Numbered from the stretch's first letter, positions 1 to 9,806 are shown. The stretch is DNA of 64,000 nt from DMER64 sp964554535 (GCA_964554535.1 CAZKPB010000012.1:10520-74519); one strand, 5' to 3'. Numbers and translations are program-made. Notes: a model not told the origin generated them from the letters alone.

Positions 1-210
1 GGCCATACCCACCGCGGTGAATTTTTTGCCGTCAGTAGAGCAGTAGGCGTTGTAAATGTCACCGGTCTTCACCAGACGGAGAATGAGGTTGAAGTCGTCT
101 TTGGAAACACCGTTCAAATTGAAGACGTTGAGCACCTGACGGCTGCCGTTGACTTCAATGGACAGTTCCAAACCACCGGCAGAAGTGGGTGAAGGAGCTC
201 CTCTACGGGC
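1..210 (-). pseudogene. In-frame continuation of the GH3 DUF1349-like domain beyond a TGA
   Basis: Directly after the TGA at 211-213, the same reading frame stays open to the window edge. It reads like the second half of a DUF1349/concanavalin-like domain, with stretches GGLELSIEVNG, LRLVKTGDIYNAY and STDGKKFTAVG. No other start and no frame change are needed to join it to the upstream domain, so one nonsense substitution explains the break. It is annotated as the detached 3' part of the GH3 gene; its true end lies outside the window. A sequencing error or TGA readthrough would also give this picture. Confidence 0.7.
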
Positions 211-3200
211 TCACATTCCGGCAGTGCGGGCCAGTTTGATGAAGTTGTCATCATCCTGGTATACAATAATACCCGCGTTTTCCACAGAACCGACAGGTCT
301 GCGTGAGCAGGTGATCTTGGTGTCAATGGTCCAGTCGCAGTTGGCGCTGGTAAGCAGAATGTTCTGCGCGTTGTTGCTTTCTTCGGTCACATCGCCCTTG
401 CCGCTGGTAATAACCATGGCACCGGCTTTCTTGGAAAGACTCCAGGCGGAAGCGTTTTCTCTTACCCAACTCCATTGGGCGCCTAGTGTAGCGGCTTTGA
501 ATTCGTCACCGACAGTGGCTACGTCAAAGCTTACAGAGTATTGTTTTTGTTCAAAGGTTACATAGTCGGTAAGGGTAATGATGGCGGTTCCGGGAACGCC
601 CTTGGCCTGTTCCACACTAACCACAATGGCAGGATCAGCAGCCGCGGCGGTTACTACGGGAGCCTGGGCGGGAGCGGCTTTATACAGGTAGCTGTACTGA
701 GCGGTTTCCGGTTTGAAGCCCTGTACAGGTTTACCGTTAACGGTAATGGAAGCGGGGGTCAGTTGGGGCATCACTTTCAATACAAAATCGTCGGAAACGG
801 TCTTGCCGTCAATGGTAACGTCCACGGTTACGGTAGCCATACCGGTACCTACAGCGGTAACCAGACCCTTGTCGTCCACCTTGACGGCGGCGGGGTTGCT
901 GCTGGTGTAAACCACTTTTGCCTTGTGGATGTCATAGAAGCTGTCATCGGTCATGGCAGCGGTAGTGCCGGTCTGGGCGGTAGCGCCTTTTCTAACCACA
1001 TATACACCGCAGTCGGCAACCACCGTCTTGAGCGAAGCGTTCAGCTTGCCGCTCATAGTGGCGGTAACGGTGCCTCTGATATCTTTGGAAGAAGAGCCCA
1101 CTTCAAATACATAACGGCCCTGGTCGTAAGTCATCTTGTTGGCGGCCATATCCCAGAACCAAAGGTCTTCACAGTTGATGTCAATGGATACTTTCCTGGT
1201 CTGTCCCACAGGAATGCTTACGCGTTTGAAACCTTTCAGTCTCTTGACGGGACGTTCCATGGAAGCGGGGCTGTCGGGGGTGGTCATGTAAATCTGTACG
1301 ACTTCGTCTCCGTCAAAACTGCCGGTATTGGTAACGTCTACGCTAACGGTAATCTTGTCGTTGGGGGTAATCTGGTTGCGGCTGATTTGGAAGTTGCTGT
1401 AAGCAAAAGTGGTGTAGGACAAACCGTAACCGAATTCATAAGATACGTCTTTCTTGAAATACCATAATGTACGGCCGTTTTTACCGTTTCCGCCTCTAAG
1501 GGTGTAGTCGGTAATTTCCGGAAGGTCTTTTACGGATTTATACCAGGTGGCGTTGAGTTTTCCACCGGGGGTGTTTTCACCAAAGAGAATATTGGTAATA
1601 CCTTCTCCCTGGGCCATACCGTTGTAACCGGTCCAGAGAATGCCGGGGATGTTGTTGAGGTTCTTGAATGCTTCCACTTCCACACAACCCAGGGTCTGCA
1701 TCACCACAATGGTGTTGGGGTTTACGGCGGCTACGGCTTTGATGAGGTCAACCTGGTTACCGGGAAGCAGCAGGGTAAGACGGTCGGCTTCTTCCGTGGC
1801 GGTGTTCTGGTCGGTACCTACAAATACTACGGCTACGTCCGCAGATTTGGCCGTTTCAATAACAGCAGGGTCAATGGAAGGATCTTCGGGAGCTTTGTAT
1901 ACAAAATACAGGGTCTGGGGTACGTTGTATCCCAAGCGGTTTACTTTGGCATACATATAACTTCCGGCGCCGTATACACCACCCGATCTGGCACCCGAGG
2001 CGGTGGTGGCGTTCAGGGTGGTAAGCAGGTTACCGTCTTCCGAGCCGACGCGTACTTCCACAAGACCGCCTTCGGTGGGTATGTTGAGGTTAATACCGAT
2101 GGAGTCAATATCGGTGATGTCAATGTTATCGTAAGAAGTCCACGAACCGTCATCAATGGTTCTTACCTGTTCTACGGTACCCATACCGGAACCTACGGTG
2201 ATACCCTTTGAAGAACCCGTGTACTTGATGGCGTTGTGGGTGGATACACTGCCGTCGGTTTTTTTGATCTTGAATTCAACTACATACAACAAGTTGCTCT
2301 TGCTCTTGGTATTGGCGCCGGATGCAAGCAATACTTGTGTGGACAGTCCCTTGTCGGCAATGTATTTGGAGATAGCCTTGTAGGGAGAAATCATGCTGGT
2401 CTGTTCCGGTCTTCCGGAGTAGGGCCCTAATTCCACGTGGTCGGCGTGGGGGCCTATGAGCGCGATTTTCTTGACATCGGCCGGGTTGATGGGAAGGGCC
2501 TTTTTGTGGGTAGCAACGGAAACGTCGTTCTTCAACAATACAGCAGTCTGGGTGGCCAGTTCGCGGGCGAGTTCCTGATGGGCGGGAGAGTTAACGGTAG
2601 AGGGTTGGTATCTGTTGAAGGGAACCAGAGAGGGGCGGTCAAATTCACCGGTTCTCATTCTGATGACAAATACGTTGATCAAGGCGCGGTCCACATCGTT
2701 GATGGACATAAGGCCGGCATTCAAGGCCTCAATGGCGTGGAGCTGATACACGCTGCCGCAGTCAGAGTCCACACCGGCAATAAGACCTTTGGCGGTAGCT
2801 TCTGCGGGTGTCTTTACATAATAGTGACCGGAATAAATATCTTCAATGGCGGCGCAGTCACCGGTAACGTACCCTTTCATACCGTAAGTGCGGCGGGCAA
2901 TGGTATCCAGGTACAGTAAACTGGCCGAGGTGGGCACACCGTTGACGGCGTTGTAAGAAGACATGATGGAAGGCAGTTTGGCGTCTTCAATCAGGTTCTT
3001 GTAAGGGGTAAGGTAGAATTCGCGCATATCGCGGCTGTCCATGTTGGAACTGCTCACGTGGCGGTCAAATTCACTGTTGTTGGCAAAATAGTGCTTGGCG
3101 CAGGGTACGCTCTTGATATAATCGGGGTCGTCGCCCATCATACCTTTTACGAAACCGGCGGCGATTTCAGATACCAGGAAAGGATCTTCACCGTAGGATT

Positions 3201-3693
3201 CACCGGTGCGGCCCCATCTGGGATCTCTGATAGGTTCTACTACAGGAGACCAGAAGGTCAGGCCTTTGGAACCCACGTTATATATGGCGCGGGCTTCGTC
3301 GGCAATGGCTTCTGCCATGCGATGTACCAGGTCGGGATCCCAGGCGGAGCCGGTGGCTACACTGTTGGGAAACGAGCTGGGACCCTGGATGCCGGCGGCG
3401 GGTACGGGACCGCTCAATACGCCGTGAAGGGCTTCACTCCAGATGTTGTACGATTTGATTCCCAGTCTGGGGATGGCGGCCATACTGTTGCCCAGCAGGC
3501 TTTCTTTTTCTTCCAGCGTAAGCCTGGAAACGAGGTCTACGGCGCGTTCTTCAAACGAATAGGCACTATTGAGGTAAATGGGAACCGGGTTGGATTTGCC
3601 TTCAGGGGCAACGCTCTTGAAGGCGAAAAGAATACATACGCCGGCAAGAACTGTCGCAGTAATCATTAGGTTCCTGAAGATTTTATGCTTCAT
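211..3693 (-). CDS. Exported GH3 beta-glycosidase (beta-glucosidase/xylosidase type), C-terminus cut by TGA
   Basis: Hydrolyses beta-linked glucosides or xylosides from the non-reducing end, probably in the periplasm or at the outer surface. The start is the ATG at 3693, giving a hydrophobic signal segment (residues 10-25); a TTG at 3720 is the alternative. Order: GH3 N-terminal barrel (about 45-320) with the nucleophile region VTGDCAAI (Asp about 279), GH3 C-terminal domain split by a CBM6-like insertion (about 455-600), fibronectin III-like domain (about 790-860), bacterial Ig-like BIG_2 (about 895-960), then a DUF1349-like domain from about 1045. The protein ends inside that last domain at an in-frame TGA, while the frame continues as domain-like sequence to position 1. 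The catalytic part is complete, so activity is likely retained. Substrate cannot be fixed from sequence. Confidence 0.9.
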   Translation of the reverse strand: MKHKIFRNLMITATVLAGVCILFAFKSVAPEGKSNPVPIYLNSAYSFEERAVDLVSRLTLEEKESLLGNSMAAIPRLGIKSYNIWSEALHGVLSGPVPAAGIQGPSSFPNSVATGSAWDPDLVHRMAEAIADEARAIYNVGSKGLTFWSPVVEPIRDPRWGRTGESYGEDPFLVSEIAAGFVKGMMGDDPDYIKSVPCAKHYFANNSEFDRHVSSSNMDSRDMREFYLTPYKNLIEDAKLPSIMSSYNAVNGVPTSASLLYLDTIARRTYGMKGYVTGDCAAIEDIYSGHYYVKTPAEATAKGLIAGVDSDCGSVYQLHAIEALNAGLMSINDVDRALINVFVIRMRTGEFDRPSLVPFNRYQPSTVNSPAHQELARELATQTAVLLKNDVSVATHKKALPINPADVKKIALIGPHADHVELGPYSGRPEQTSMISPYKAISKYIADKGLSTQVLLASGANTKSKSNLLYVVEFKIKKTDGSVSTHNAIKYTGSSKGITVGSGMGTVEQVRTIDDGSWTSYDNIDITDIDSIGINLNIPTEGGLVEVRVGSEDGNLLTTLNATTASGARSGGVYGAGSYMYAKVNRLGYNVPQTLYFVYKAPEDPSIDPAVIETAKSADVAVVFVGTDQNTATEEADRLTLLLPGNQVDLIKAVAAVNPNTIVVMQTLGCVEVEAFKNLNNIPGILWTGYNGMAQGEGITNILFGENTPGGKLNATWYKSVKDLPEITDYTLRGGNGKNGRTLWYFKKDVSYEFGYGLSYTTFAYSNFQISRNQITPNDKITVSVDVTNTGSFDGDEVVQIYMTTPDSPASMERPVKRLKGFKRVSIPVGQTRKVSIDINCEDLWFWDMAANKMTYDQGRYVFEVGSSSKDIRGTVTATMSGKLNASLKTVVADCGVYVVRKGATAQTGTTAAMTDDSFYDIHKAKVVYTSSNPAAVKVDDKGLVTAVGTGMATVTVDVTIDGKTVSDDFVLKVMPQLTPASITVNGKPVQGFKPETAQYSYLYKAAPAQAPVVTAAAADPAIVVSVEQAKGVPGTAIITLTDYVTFEQKQYSVSFDVATVGDEFKAATLGAQWSWVRENASAWSLSKKAGAMVITSGKGDVTEESNNAQNILLTSANCDWTIDTKITCSRRPVGSVENAGIIVYQDDDNFIKLARTAGM

Positions 3694-3733
3694 AGTTTGG
3701 TTATTAGGGTTAGTTGTCAATTAATACATATTG

Positions 3734-3741
3734 CGAATTTA
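3734..3741 (-). promoter_or_regulatory. -7 element TAAATTCG for the GH3 gene
   Basis: The minus strand reads TAAATTCGC, matching the Bacteroidota -7 pattern TAnnTTyG, about 40 nt before the GH3 ATG at 3693. No good TTTG -33 box lies at the usual distance, so support is the -7 box and position only. The same TAAATTCGC word precedes serS at 41952. Confidence 0.4.
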
Positions 3742-3862
3742 CGATTTCTTTTATTTTTACGTTGATTTTGCGTAGAAAATACGCTATCTAAGTAACAAAA
3801 TAACAGTAAATCAGTTCACAGATGCCATAAATGATAAGTGCAAGGACTGTGCTTTTTTTATA

Positions 3863-3870
3863 TATCTTTG
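3863..3870 (+). promoter_or_regulatory. -7 element TATCTTTG abutting the relA/spoT-like start
   Basis: TATCTTTG is a perfect Bacteroidota -7 element, and its last base is only 5 nt before the ATG at 3876. The expected start of transcription falls on or next to that ATG, so the mRNA would be leaderless. No convincing -33 TTTG is visible. Confidence 0.55.
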
Positions 3871-3875
3871 CATTT

Positions 3876-5828
3876 ATGGAATTACTGAAAGGGAAAAAAA
3901 CGGAAGCTCAGTACCGACAGATGGTGGAAGAGCAGCGGGACATTTTTTTGGAAAATGCGGCCAAAGGTCGTACCGAAGAAGATCTGGAACGCATCAAAAA
4001 GGCGTATCAATACGCATATCAGGCGCACGACAAGCAAACACGCAAAGCCGGCGAGCCCTACATTCTGCATCCTATTGCAGTGGCTCGCATTGTGAATGAG
4101 GAAATCGGCCTGGGCACAAATCCTGTCATTGCCTCCCTGCTGCACGATGTAGTGGAGGATACCGTGCACACCATAGATGAAATACGGGAAGAGTTCGGGG
4201 ACGACATAGCCTTTCTGGTGCAGGGACTCACCAAAGAGAAAAAAGAACAGTACGAGTTGTCCAAACAGGTGGATAATATCCGCAAGATGTTGATGACCAT
4301 TCAGTACGATATTCGCGCCCTGCTTATCAAGTTGGCCGACCGTCTGCACAATATGCGCACTCTGGGCAGTATGCCCCTGAACAAGCAGATGAAGATTACC
4401 GGCGAGACCGACTTTTTCTTCGCTCCGCTGGCCAACCGTCTGGGTTTGTACAAAGTGAAAACCGAACTGGAAAACCTCAGTTTCAAGTTTCGCTCTCCTG
4501 AAGAATTCAACCGTCTGGAAAGTACCCTGGCAAACTATGCTCAGGAAACGTGCGGCATACGCACCCGTTTTGTGACCCCCATAGAAAACCTGTTGAAAGA
4601 GCACGGTTTTGACGCCAAGGTAACGGCCGATATGCGCAGTGTATATTCCATCTGGCGTCATATGCAACAGATGCAGGTGCCGTTCAGTCGCCTGGAAAGC
4701 GTGTATTTGTTCAACATAGTGTTCAATCCGGAAACCAGTATGGAGCAAATCTCGGAGAAAAACCAGTGTCTGGCTATCTACTCGCTCCTGACCGACCTGT
4801 ATATGGAAAAAGTGGGCAGTTTCCACAACTATATTGACAACCCCAAAGCCAACGGTTACGAGGGGTTGCACTGCAAGTTCATGACCGAACACGGAAGCTG
4901 GGCCGAGGTACACATAAAGACCGAGCGGATGGAAGAAATGTCCATCCACGGTTGCGTGGTGAAACGTCGCAAGAACGTGGGTATTGGAGGTATTGACGCC
5001 TGGGTGGAAGAATTCCGCGGCACACTCAAGGATATGGTCTATCACGACGGTTACAACAACAAGGACGGCTTTTTTCTGGAAAGTGTCAAATCGTATTTGT
5101 ACAATGACGACATCCGCGTGTTCACTCCCAAGGGCAGACAGGTGCTGTTGCCCATGAATTCCACGGCCCTGGACTTTGCCTACGCCATACATACGGAAAT
5201 TGGCGATCACGCGCAGTTTGCCCGTGTAAACGGCAGCCTGTGCTCCGTCAAAACGGTCTTGCGTCGCGGAGACCGCGTGGAAATAGGGGTGGATCCGTCC
5301 ATAACCCCGCAAAAAGACTGGCTGGAAAGTGCCATTACCTACAAGGCTAAATCGTGTATCCGGTCGGCCCTGCGCCGGCAAAAAATATCGGTCAAGCCCA
5401 CGCGTTACCGTTTTGCCAAATGCTGCAGTCCCCTGCCCGGTGATGAGTTGATAGGCTTTGAAACGCAGGACGGCAGCGGCAAAATCTTTGTGCACACCCG
5501 CAATTGTGAGAGGGCCATCCTATTGTCCACAGAACATGGAGAAACCATTGTCAACGTGGAACTTGAGCAGGATGAGACCACCTATTACCCCGCCCGCATT
5601 CTGGTCAGCGGCGTGGACCGCAAGGGTGTCACCTTTGAAATTACGCGGGCCATATCGGAAGAATGGGGTATGAATATCATCAGTATGCAGGTTACCACCA
5701 AAGACGCCCTGTTTGAGTGTCTGTTGCAGATACAGGTGCGTTCGGCCCGGGAACTGCAGAATATCACGGCCCGGTTGGAAGCTGTGGTGGGAGTGGAAGA
5801 AGTGCGCAGGATCTCTGTCCCTTCCTGA
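3876..5828 (+). CDS. RelA/SpoT-family (p)ppGpp protein, hydrolase-type with degenerate synthetase
   Basis: Long RSH protein (650 aa) of the stringent response. The start at 3876 is preferred over an upstream in-frame ATG at 3831 because a -7 element lies between them and homology begins here. Order: HD hydrolase domain (about 30-190) with intact ILHPIAVARIV, ASLLHDVVEDT and KLADRLHNMRTL; synthetase domain (about 230-370); TGS (about 400-460); C-terminal ACT (about 575-650). In the synthetase domain, the segment aligning with the family's DLxAIR motif reads YLFNIVF, so the metal-binding Asp and following Arg are missing, although NGYEGLH and the Glu of AEVHIKT remain. I infer that it hydrolyses but does not make (p)ppGpp. 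TGA is followed directly by TAG. It converges with kdsB, with 3 bp between stops. Confidence 0.93.
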   Translation: MELLKGKKTEAQYRQMVEEQRDIFLENAAKGRTEEDLERIKKAYQYAYQAHDKQTRKAGEPYILHPIAVARIVNEEIGLGTNPVIASLLHDVVEDTVHTIDEIREEFGDDIAFLVQGLTKEKKEQYELSKQVDNIRKMLMTIQYDIRALLIKLADRLHNMRTLGSMPLNKQMKITGETDFFFAPLANRLGLYKVKTELENLSFKFRSPEEFNRLESTLANYAQETCGIRTRFVTPIENLLKEHGFDAKVTADMRSVYSIWRHMQQMQVPFSRLESVYLFNIVFNPETSMEQISEKNQCLAIYSLLTDLYMEKVGSFHNYIDNPKANGYEGLHCKFMTEHGSWAEVHIKTERMEEMSIHGCVVKRRKNVGIGGIDAWVEEFRGTLKDMVYHDGYNNKDGFFLESVKSYLYNDDIRVFTPKGRQVLLPMNSTALDFAYAIHTEIGDHAQFARVNGSLCSVKTVLRRGDRVEIGVDPSITPQKDWLESAITYKAKSCIRSALRRQKISVKPTRYRFAKCCSPLPGDELIGFETQDGSGKIFVHTRNCERAILLSTEHGETIVNVELEQDETTYYPARILVSGVDRKGVTFEITRAISEEWGMNIISMQVTTKDALFECLLQIQVRSARELQNITARLEAVVGVEEVRRISVPS

Positions 5829-5831
5829 TAG

Positions 5832-6578
5832 TTATCGGTTTTTTTGCAGCAGGGCGCGGGCCAGCTCCAGTTCTTCCGGAACATCAATGCCTATGCCGTA
5901 ACTCTCTACCGGAATCATTTTGACCTTCTTTCCGTTTTCCAAAAAGCGGAGGTTTTCCAGTTTTTCCGCCTTTTCCAGCGGTCCCATGGGGGTGGCGGCA
6001 AAATCCAGCAAGGCCTGACGGCGGAAGGCATAGATGCCTATGTGGCGCCAGTGGGCGGTATGTGCTGAGTCGGCGCTGTCTCTGGTAAATGGAACGGGAG
6101 CCCGGGAAAACAGCAGCGCAAATCCCTGACGGTCCGTCACCACCTTGACCACGTTGGGGTTGGTTACCTGGGCGGGGTCCGTGATGGGGCACATCAGTGT
6201 GGCCACATCGGTATGGGCTCCCTCGTTCCCCTCAAAGGCCTGCAGCAGGGCGGCCAGCGGGGCGGCCTCGGTGAAGGGCTCATCTCCTTGCACGTTCACA
6301 ATCACTTCTGCCTGTGGGTAGTACGTGGCAGCCTCGGCAATGCGGTCACTGCCACAGGCATGTTCTTTGAGGCTCCGGCGTGCCAGGCCGCCGTGCGAGG
6401 TGATTTCGTTGTAGATTTCTTCACTGTCGGTAACCACCACCACTTGGGAGAACAGGCCGCTGGCGACGGTGGCCTCGTAAGTGCAGCGGATGACGGTGCG
6501 GTCTCCCAGCAGCTGCATCAGTTTGCCGGGAAAGCGTGACGAATTGTAACGGGCGGGGATTAGGGCTATGGCGTTCAT
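5832..6578 (-). CDS. kdsB: 3-deoxy-manno-octulosonate cytidylyltransferase (CMP-KDO synthetase)
   Basis: Activates KDO with CTP to give CMP-KDO for lipid A-core assembly in the cytoplasm. The 248-aa length is normal for the family. Visible signatures are the N-terminal nucleotide-binding stretch ALIPARYNSSRFPGK, the NVQGDEPF motif that binds metal and nucleotide, and the C-terminal IGIDVPEELELA segment. It begins 3 bp after the AsmA-like gene stops, so the two are probably co-transcribed, fitting a shared envelope role. Its 3' end meets the RSH gene almost stop to stop. Confidence 0.95.
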   Translation of the reverse strand: MNAIALIPARYNSSRFPGKLMQLLGDRTVIRCTYEATVASGLFSQVVVVTDSEEIYNEITSHGGLARRSLKEHACGSDRIAEAATYYPQAEVIVNVQGDEPFTEAAPLAALLQAFEGNEGAHTDVATLMCPITDPAQVTNPNVVKVVTDRQGFALLFSRAPVPFTRDSADSAHTAHWRHIGIYAFRRQALLDFAATPMGPLEKAEKLENLRFLENGKKVKMIPVESYGIGIDVPEELELARALLQKNR

Positions 6579-6581
6579 TTT

Positions 6582-9500
6582 CTAGTTATCTTGTGAGAAT
6601 TGCTGGGTGATTACCTGGCGAAGGTCGGTGCGGATGCTGTCTATCTTGTATGAGTAGACCGGCACGTGCTCGTTCTGGTACAGGCATTTGCCCAATTTGT
6701 ATTTTATATCGTCCGGAGTTCCGTTTACGTTTATACCCAAACGGAACAGGGGGGACTGGATTACGGAAATATGATAGTTGAAGGTCTTGTCCAGATGGTG
6801 CACGCCGCTTACCGCCGCCTTGTAATGGTCAAGCGTCATGACAAACGGGAAGACTTCCACCTGCTCGTTGGCCATTGTCACTTCCACCCCAATGTGGTCA
6901 ATCTTGTTGCGGCTCTTCTTGCTGAACATCAGCAGGTCGGAAATGCGGGAAAACGTTTCCCCGTCAAGTAGTACCATATTGTCGCCCTTAAGCCGGCAGG
7001 CGCCGTACAGCGAGGGCAGAATAAAGTGCATGGAGGTGTCTATGGCCGAGACCACTGACAGTTGTACGTCCGCGATCCCCTCAAACGATTGAAGCATAGG
7101 GAACAGCGTGTCCAGAGAGGGAATCAGGCGGATGACCTCTTCCAACTGCATGCGTTGCAGTTCCATGTCAAAGCCGGCCGATATGTTCTGCTTGTCGGGA
7201 GTGGCGTACAACGCGCTGATGGTGATGTCTCCGATGGGCGAATAGGCCATCAGCTGGTTGAGTTGCAGCATGTGGTTGTCAGCCCGTACCAGCCCGTGTA
7301 ACTGGTGCAACTGCAATTGGCGGAAGTAGGCGTTGGAGACCCCCAGCACCACTTCCAGGTCAATGTTGCCCGGCACCACCACCAGATCACTTTCCGGAAC
7401 GGTCTGGTCCACTTTTTTTTCCAGGGAGGCGCCAATGCTCTCGGCACTCTTGTCGCTGATCAACTGGGCTTTGAGAGACTGTTTTTGTTTCTGGGTCATT
7501 TCCCTAGCGTACAGACCGCCCGCATTGGCAGCCTGAATAAGTTGGTTGCAGTCCAGCGTGTCCGACTGAATATCTGCCGTCAGTTTGATTTTGCCGTCCC
7601 GGTTCAGTGCCTGCTTCAGGTTGAATATCCGCCCGTTGAGCAGAATGTCCGACCGTCCGGTGCGCAGCCGGGTGTTGGAAATATCTATATAGTCCGAGTT
7701 GACTTGCAGGTTCAACTTTTCAATGACGTTGCGCAGGGGAAAGTACGGGGTGGTCACGTTGGCAGCGGAAGACGTGATTTTGCCGTTGAAGTCCCATTTG
7801 CGTAACAGGCGGCGGGTGGCGGTATCCACGTTGATGCGGATGTCGGCATATGCCAGAGCGTCTATGGGGCGGCCTGCTTCCTGTGACCGGGCGGCTTCAT
7901 TGCGTGTGCTGTCCGCCAGGTGGTTCATGGTCAACTCTATCCGCGCATTCTGGAAATTGGCGCGATGTACGTCGTACACCCCTCCCAGGGTGCGGGCACT
8001 CAGACGGGCGGTAAGACGGGCCAAAGAAGTGATGGCCGAGTCGGGTGCCACTGCAAATTCCCCGTCGGCATTACGCAGGGTGATGCGGGTGGAGTCGGAA
8101 GAAAGCACGTTGAAGTACCGGCTACTGAACGTCCCGGAAAAAGGATGTACGGTTAGGGTGTCCGACCCGACCAGAGCGGCATCGCCCGATGCCTGTAACT
8201 GTGTATGGGACAGTTGTGCGGTGTATTTGTCCTTGAACAATACGTTGAGGCTGTCCGCATTGAGTTGAGCGTACAGCGGTTCTCCGGGGGTGACGCCGAT
8301 TTTCAGGCGGGTACTGTCGGCCACAAAACGGATACTGTCTGCGGGCAGGTCAAACAGCAAGCCGTCGGTAGTCAGATTGCATTGCAAGAAAGTCCGGCCA
8401 ATACGGTCCGGGGTCAAATCGCTCCATTTGAGCTGAGCTTTGGCGTCCAGTTGCAGGGTCCCGCCGGCGGTAGCCTTGTCATATTCCACAAACAACGGCG
8501 CAATGCTATCCAGCAGCAACGTGGCGTTGGCTTTCATGTTAATGTGGGGATTGTCAAAAAGCGCGGTCGCAAATCCTCCGGCATCCATTTGGAGCCAGGG
8601 GGCGTCCACGTGCAGTTTGCCTATATCCAGCAGGCCCAGATTGTCTTCGCGCGGGTTGTACGAGGCGGTGATTTCCGCTTCCATTTCCTTGATAACCAAA
8701 TTTTTGGGTAGGTAATTCATACTGCCCGGACCCAGCGACAACTCCACCTCATAGGCCGGAAGGGAGCCGTCCGCGTACCGGTAGGCCCCGTCCAATTTGG
8801 CCTCCAGGCGCAGCGGAAGGTCGGTGCGTATGGAATCCCTGACCGGCAGCATGGAGGCGGGAACCAGTTGCAGCAGGGCGTCCATGCGACATTTCTCAAT
8901 CACGCAGTCGGCACGGAGTTCCAGACTGTCCGTGCGCAATCCCAGAAAGCCGTCCAGATACATGGGAATACCACCCAATGTGGCGCTGCATTTGTCAAAT
9001 AAGTATTCTTCCCAGTCCATGGAGACGTTGCCGTAGGCCGGCTTGCGTCCAAACCCCACGGCTCCCTTGAGGTCAAGCGGTGTATGGTCAAAGAAGACTG
9101 TAGGCCCCACTACCAGCGTGTTGGCACTGGAGTTCAGGTCGGACACCAGCAACGTACTGAACGCTTTGGCTTTCATATCCAGGTATTCTACCTGTGTTTC
9201 AAAAAAGACGGTATCGGCCACATTGTGGTAGGCAAAGCGGATGCTATCCTCAAAATGGAGCCGGCGAACCTCCAGACGCAAGGGTGGCGACTCCGTGGTG
9301 TCCGCTCCAAATATATCCCAGTTGGATTTCCCCTGCGGAGTGGTGCACAAATACATTCCGGCATGGTGCAGTTCCACGTGGCGTACGTTTACCTTGCCTT
9401 GCAGCAGGGGCAACAGACGCACCGAGGCGTCCAGATAGTCAAAGGTAAAAACCGAGTCGGCTGCCGGAACGGGCGGGTAAAAGCCCGGCACAATCACTTC

Positions 9501-9722
9501 GCCGCCCCTAAGAGTAAAGGAAAGATAGGGAAAACTGCTCCAGATATTGGCCGAGGCACGTTCCACGCGGACCTGAGCGCGTACGTATTGCACTGCGTAC
9601 TTGTTGAGCAGCGGAGTAAGGCGTTTCTCGGACAGGACAACGGGCACGGTTATTGTGATTAGCAGTAGCACCAAGGCAATGGAGCCGAAAATCCATAAAA
9701 ATATCCGTGAACCCCTTTTCAT
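6582..9722 (-). CDS. AsmA-family large envelope protein
   Basis: A 1046-aa protein with one N-terminal transmembrane segment (about 8-30) followed by a long beta-rich periplasmic region. The N-terminus resembles AsmA (LTPLLNKYAVQYVRAQVRVE), and there is a C-terminal AsmA-like region near 780-960 with repeated short beta motifs. Proteins of the AsmA/TamB/YhdP superfamily bridge inner and outer membrane and are linked to lipid transport and outer-membrane homeostasis; this one most likely does the same. It is first in a two-gene operon with kdsB. The start ATG at 9722 lies 5 nt after a TAATTTCG -7-like box, suggesting a leaderless transcript. Confidence 0.85.
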   Translation of the reverse strand: MKRGSRIFLWIFGSIALVLLLITITVPVVLSEKRLTPLLNKYAVQYVRAQVRVERASANIWSSFPYLSFTLRGGEVIVPGFYPPVPAADSVFTFDYLDASVRLLPLLQGKVNVRHVELHHAGMYLCTTPQGKSNWDIFGADTTESPPLRLEVRRLHFEDSIRFAYHNVADTVFFETQVEYLDMKAKAFSTLLVSDLNSSANTLVVGPTVFFDHTPLDLKGAVGFGRKPAYGNVSMDWEEYLFDKCSATLGGIPMYLDGFLGLRTDSLELRADCVIEKCRMDALLQLVPASMLPVRDSIRTDLPLRLEAKLDGAYRYADGSLPAYEVELSLGPGSMNYLPKNLVIKEMEAEITASYNPREDNLGLLDIGKLHVDAPWLQMDAGGFATALFDNPHINMKANATLLLDSIAPLFVEYDKATAGGTLQLDAKAQLKWSDLTPDRIGRTFLQCNLTTDGLLFDLPADSIRFVADSTRLKIGVTPGEPLYAQLNADSLNVLFKDKYTAQLSHTQLQASGDAALVGSDTLTVHPFSGTFSSRYFNVLSSDSTRITLRNADGEFAVAPDSAITSLARLTARLSARTLGGVYDVHRANFQNARIELTMNHLADSTRNEAARSQEAGRPIDALAYADIRINVDTATRRLLRKWDFNGKITSSAANVTTPYFPLRNVIEKLNLQVNSDYIDISNTRLRTGRSDILLNGRIFNLKQALNRDGKIKLTADIQSDTLDCNQLIQAANAGGLYAREMTQKQKQSLKAQLISDKSAESIGASLEKKVDQTVPESDLVVVPGNIDLEVVLGVSNAYFRQLQLHQLHGLVRADNHMLQLNQLMAYSPIGDITISALYATPDKQNISAGFDMELQRMQLEEVIRLIPSLDTLFPMLQSFEGIADVQLSVVSAIDTSMHFILPSLYGACRLKGDNMVLLDGETFSRISDLLMFSKKSRNKIDHIGVEVTMANEQVEVFPFVMTLDHYKAAVSGVHHLDKTFNYHISVIQSPLFRLGINVNGTPDDIKYKLGKCLYQNEHVPVYSYKIDSIRTDLRQVITQQFSQDN

Positions 9723-9727
9723 CAGCG

Positions 9728-9735
9728 CGAAATTA
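9728..9735 (-). promoter_or_regulatory. -7-like element TAATTTCG directly upstream of the AsmA-like gene
   Basis: The minus strand reads TAATTTCGC, fitting TAnnTTyG, ending 5 nt before the ATG at 9722. No clear -33 box is present. If used, transcription would start at about the first codon. Confidence 0.4.
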
Positions 9736-9806
9736 GGCTTTTTTTATAATTTTACGCAACATTTGTCCCGTTTTGCGCGTCTTAGCGTTACTTTTACACT
9801 ATTATT

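Noticed and set aside
211..213. TGA read as a sense codon through a changed genetic code
   Set aside because: Several intact genes in the window end at TGA at the expected family length (for example the RSH gene and the aldo/keto reductase), so the standard code applies.
541..3669. Long open frames on the plus strand across the GH3 gene
   Set aside because: They are low-complexity shadows of the minus-strand gene, with no family resemblance. The same was seen opposite the AsmA-like, serS, RSH and C69 genes.
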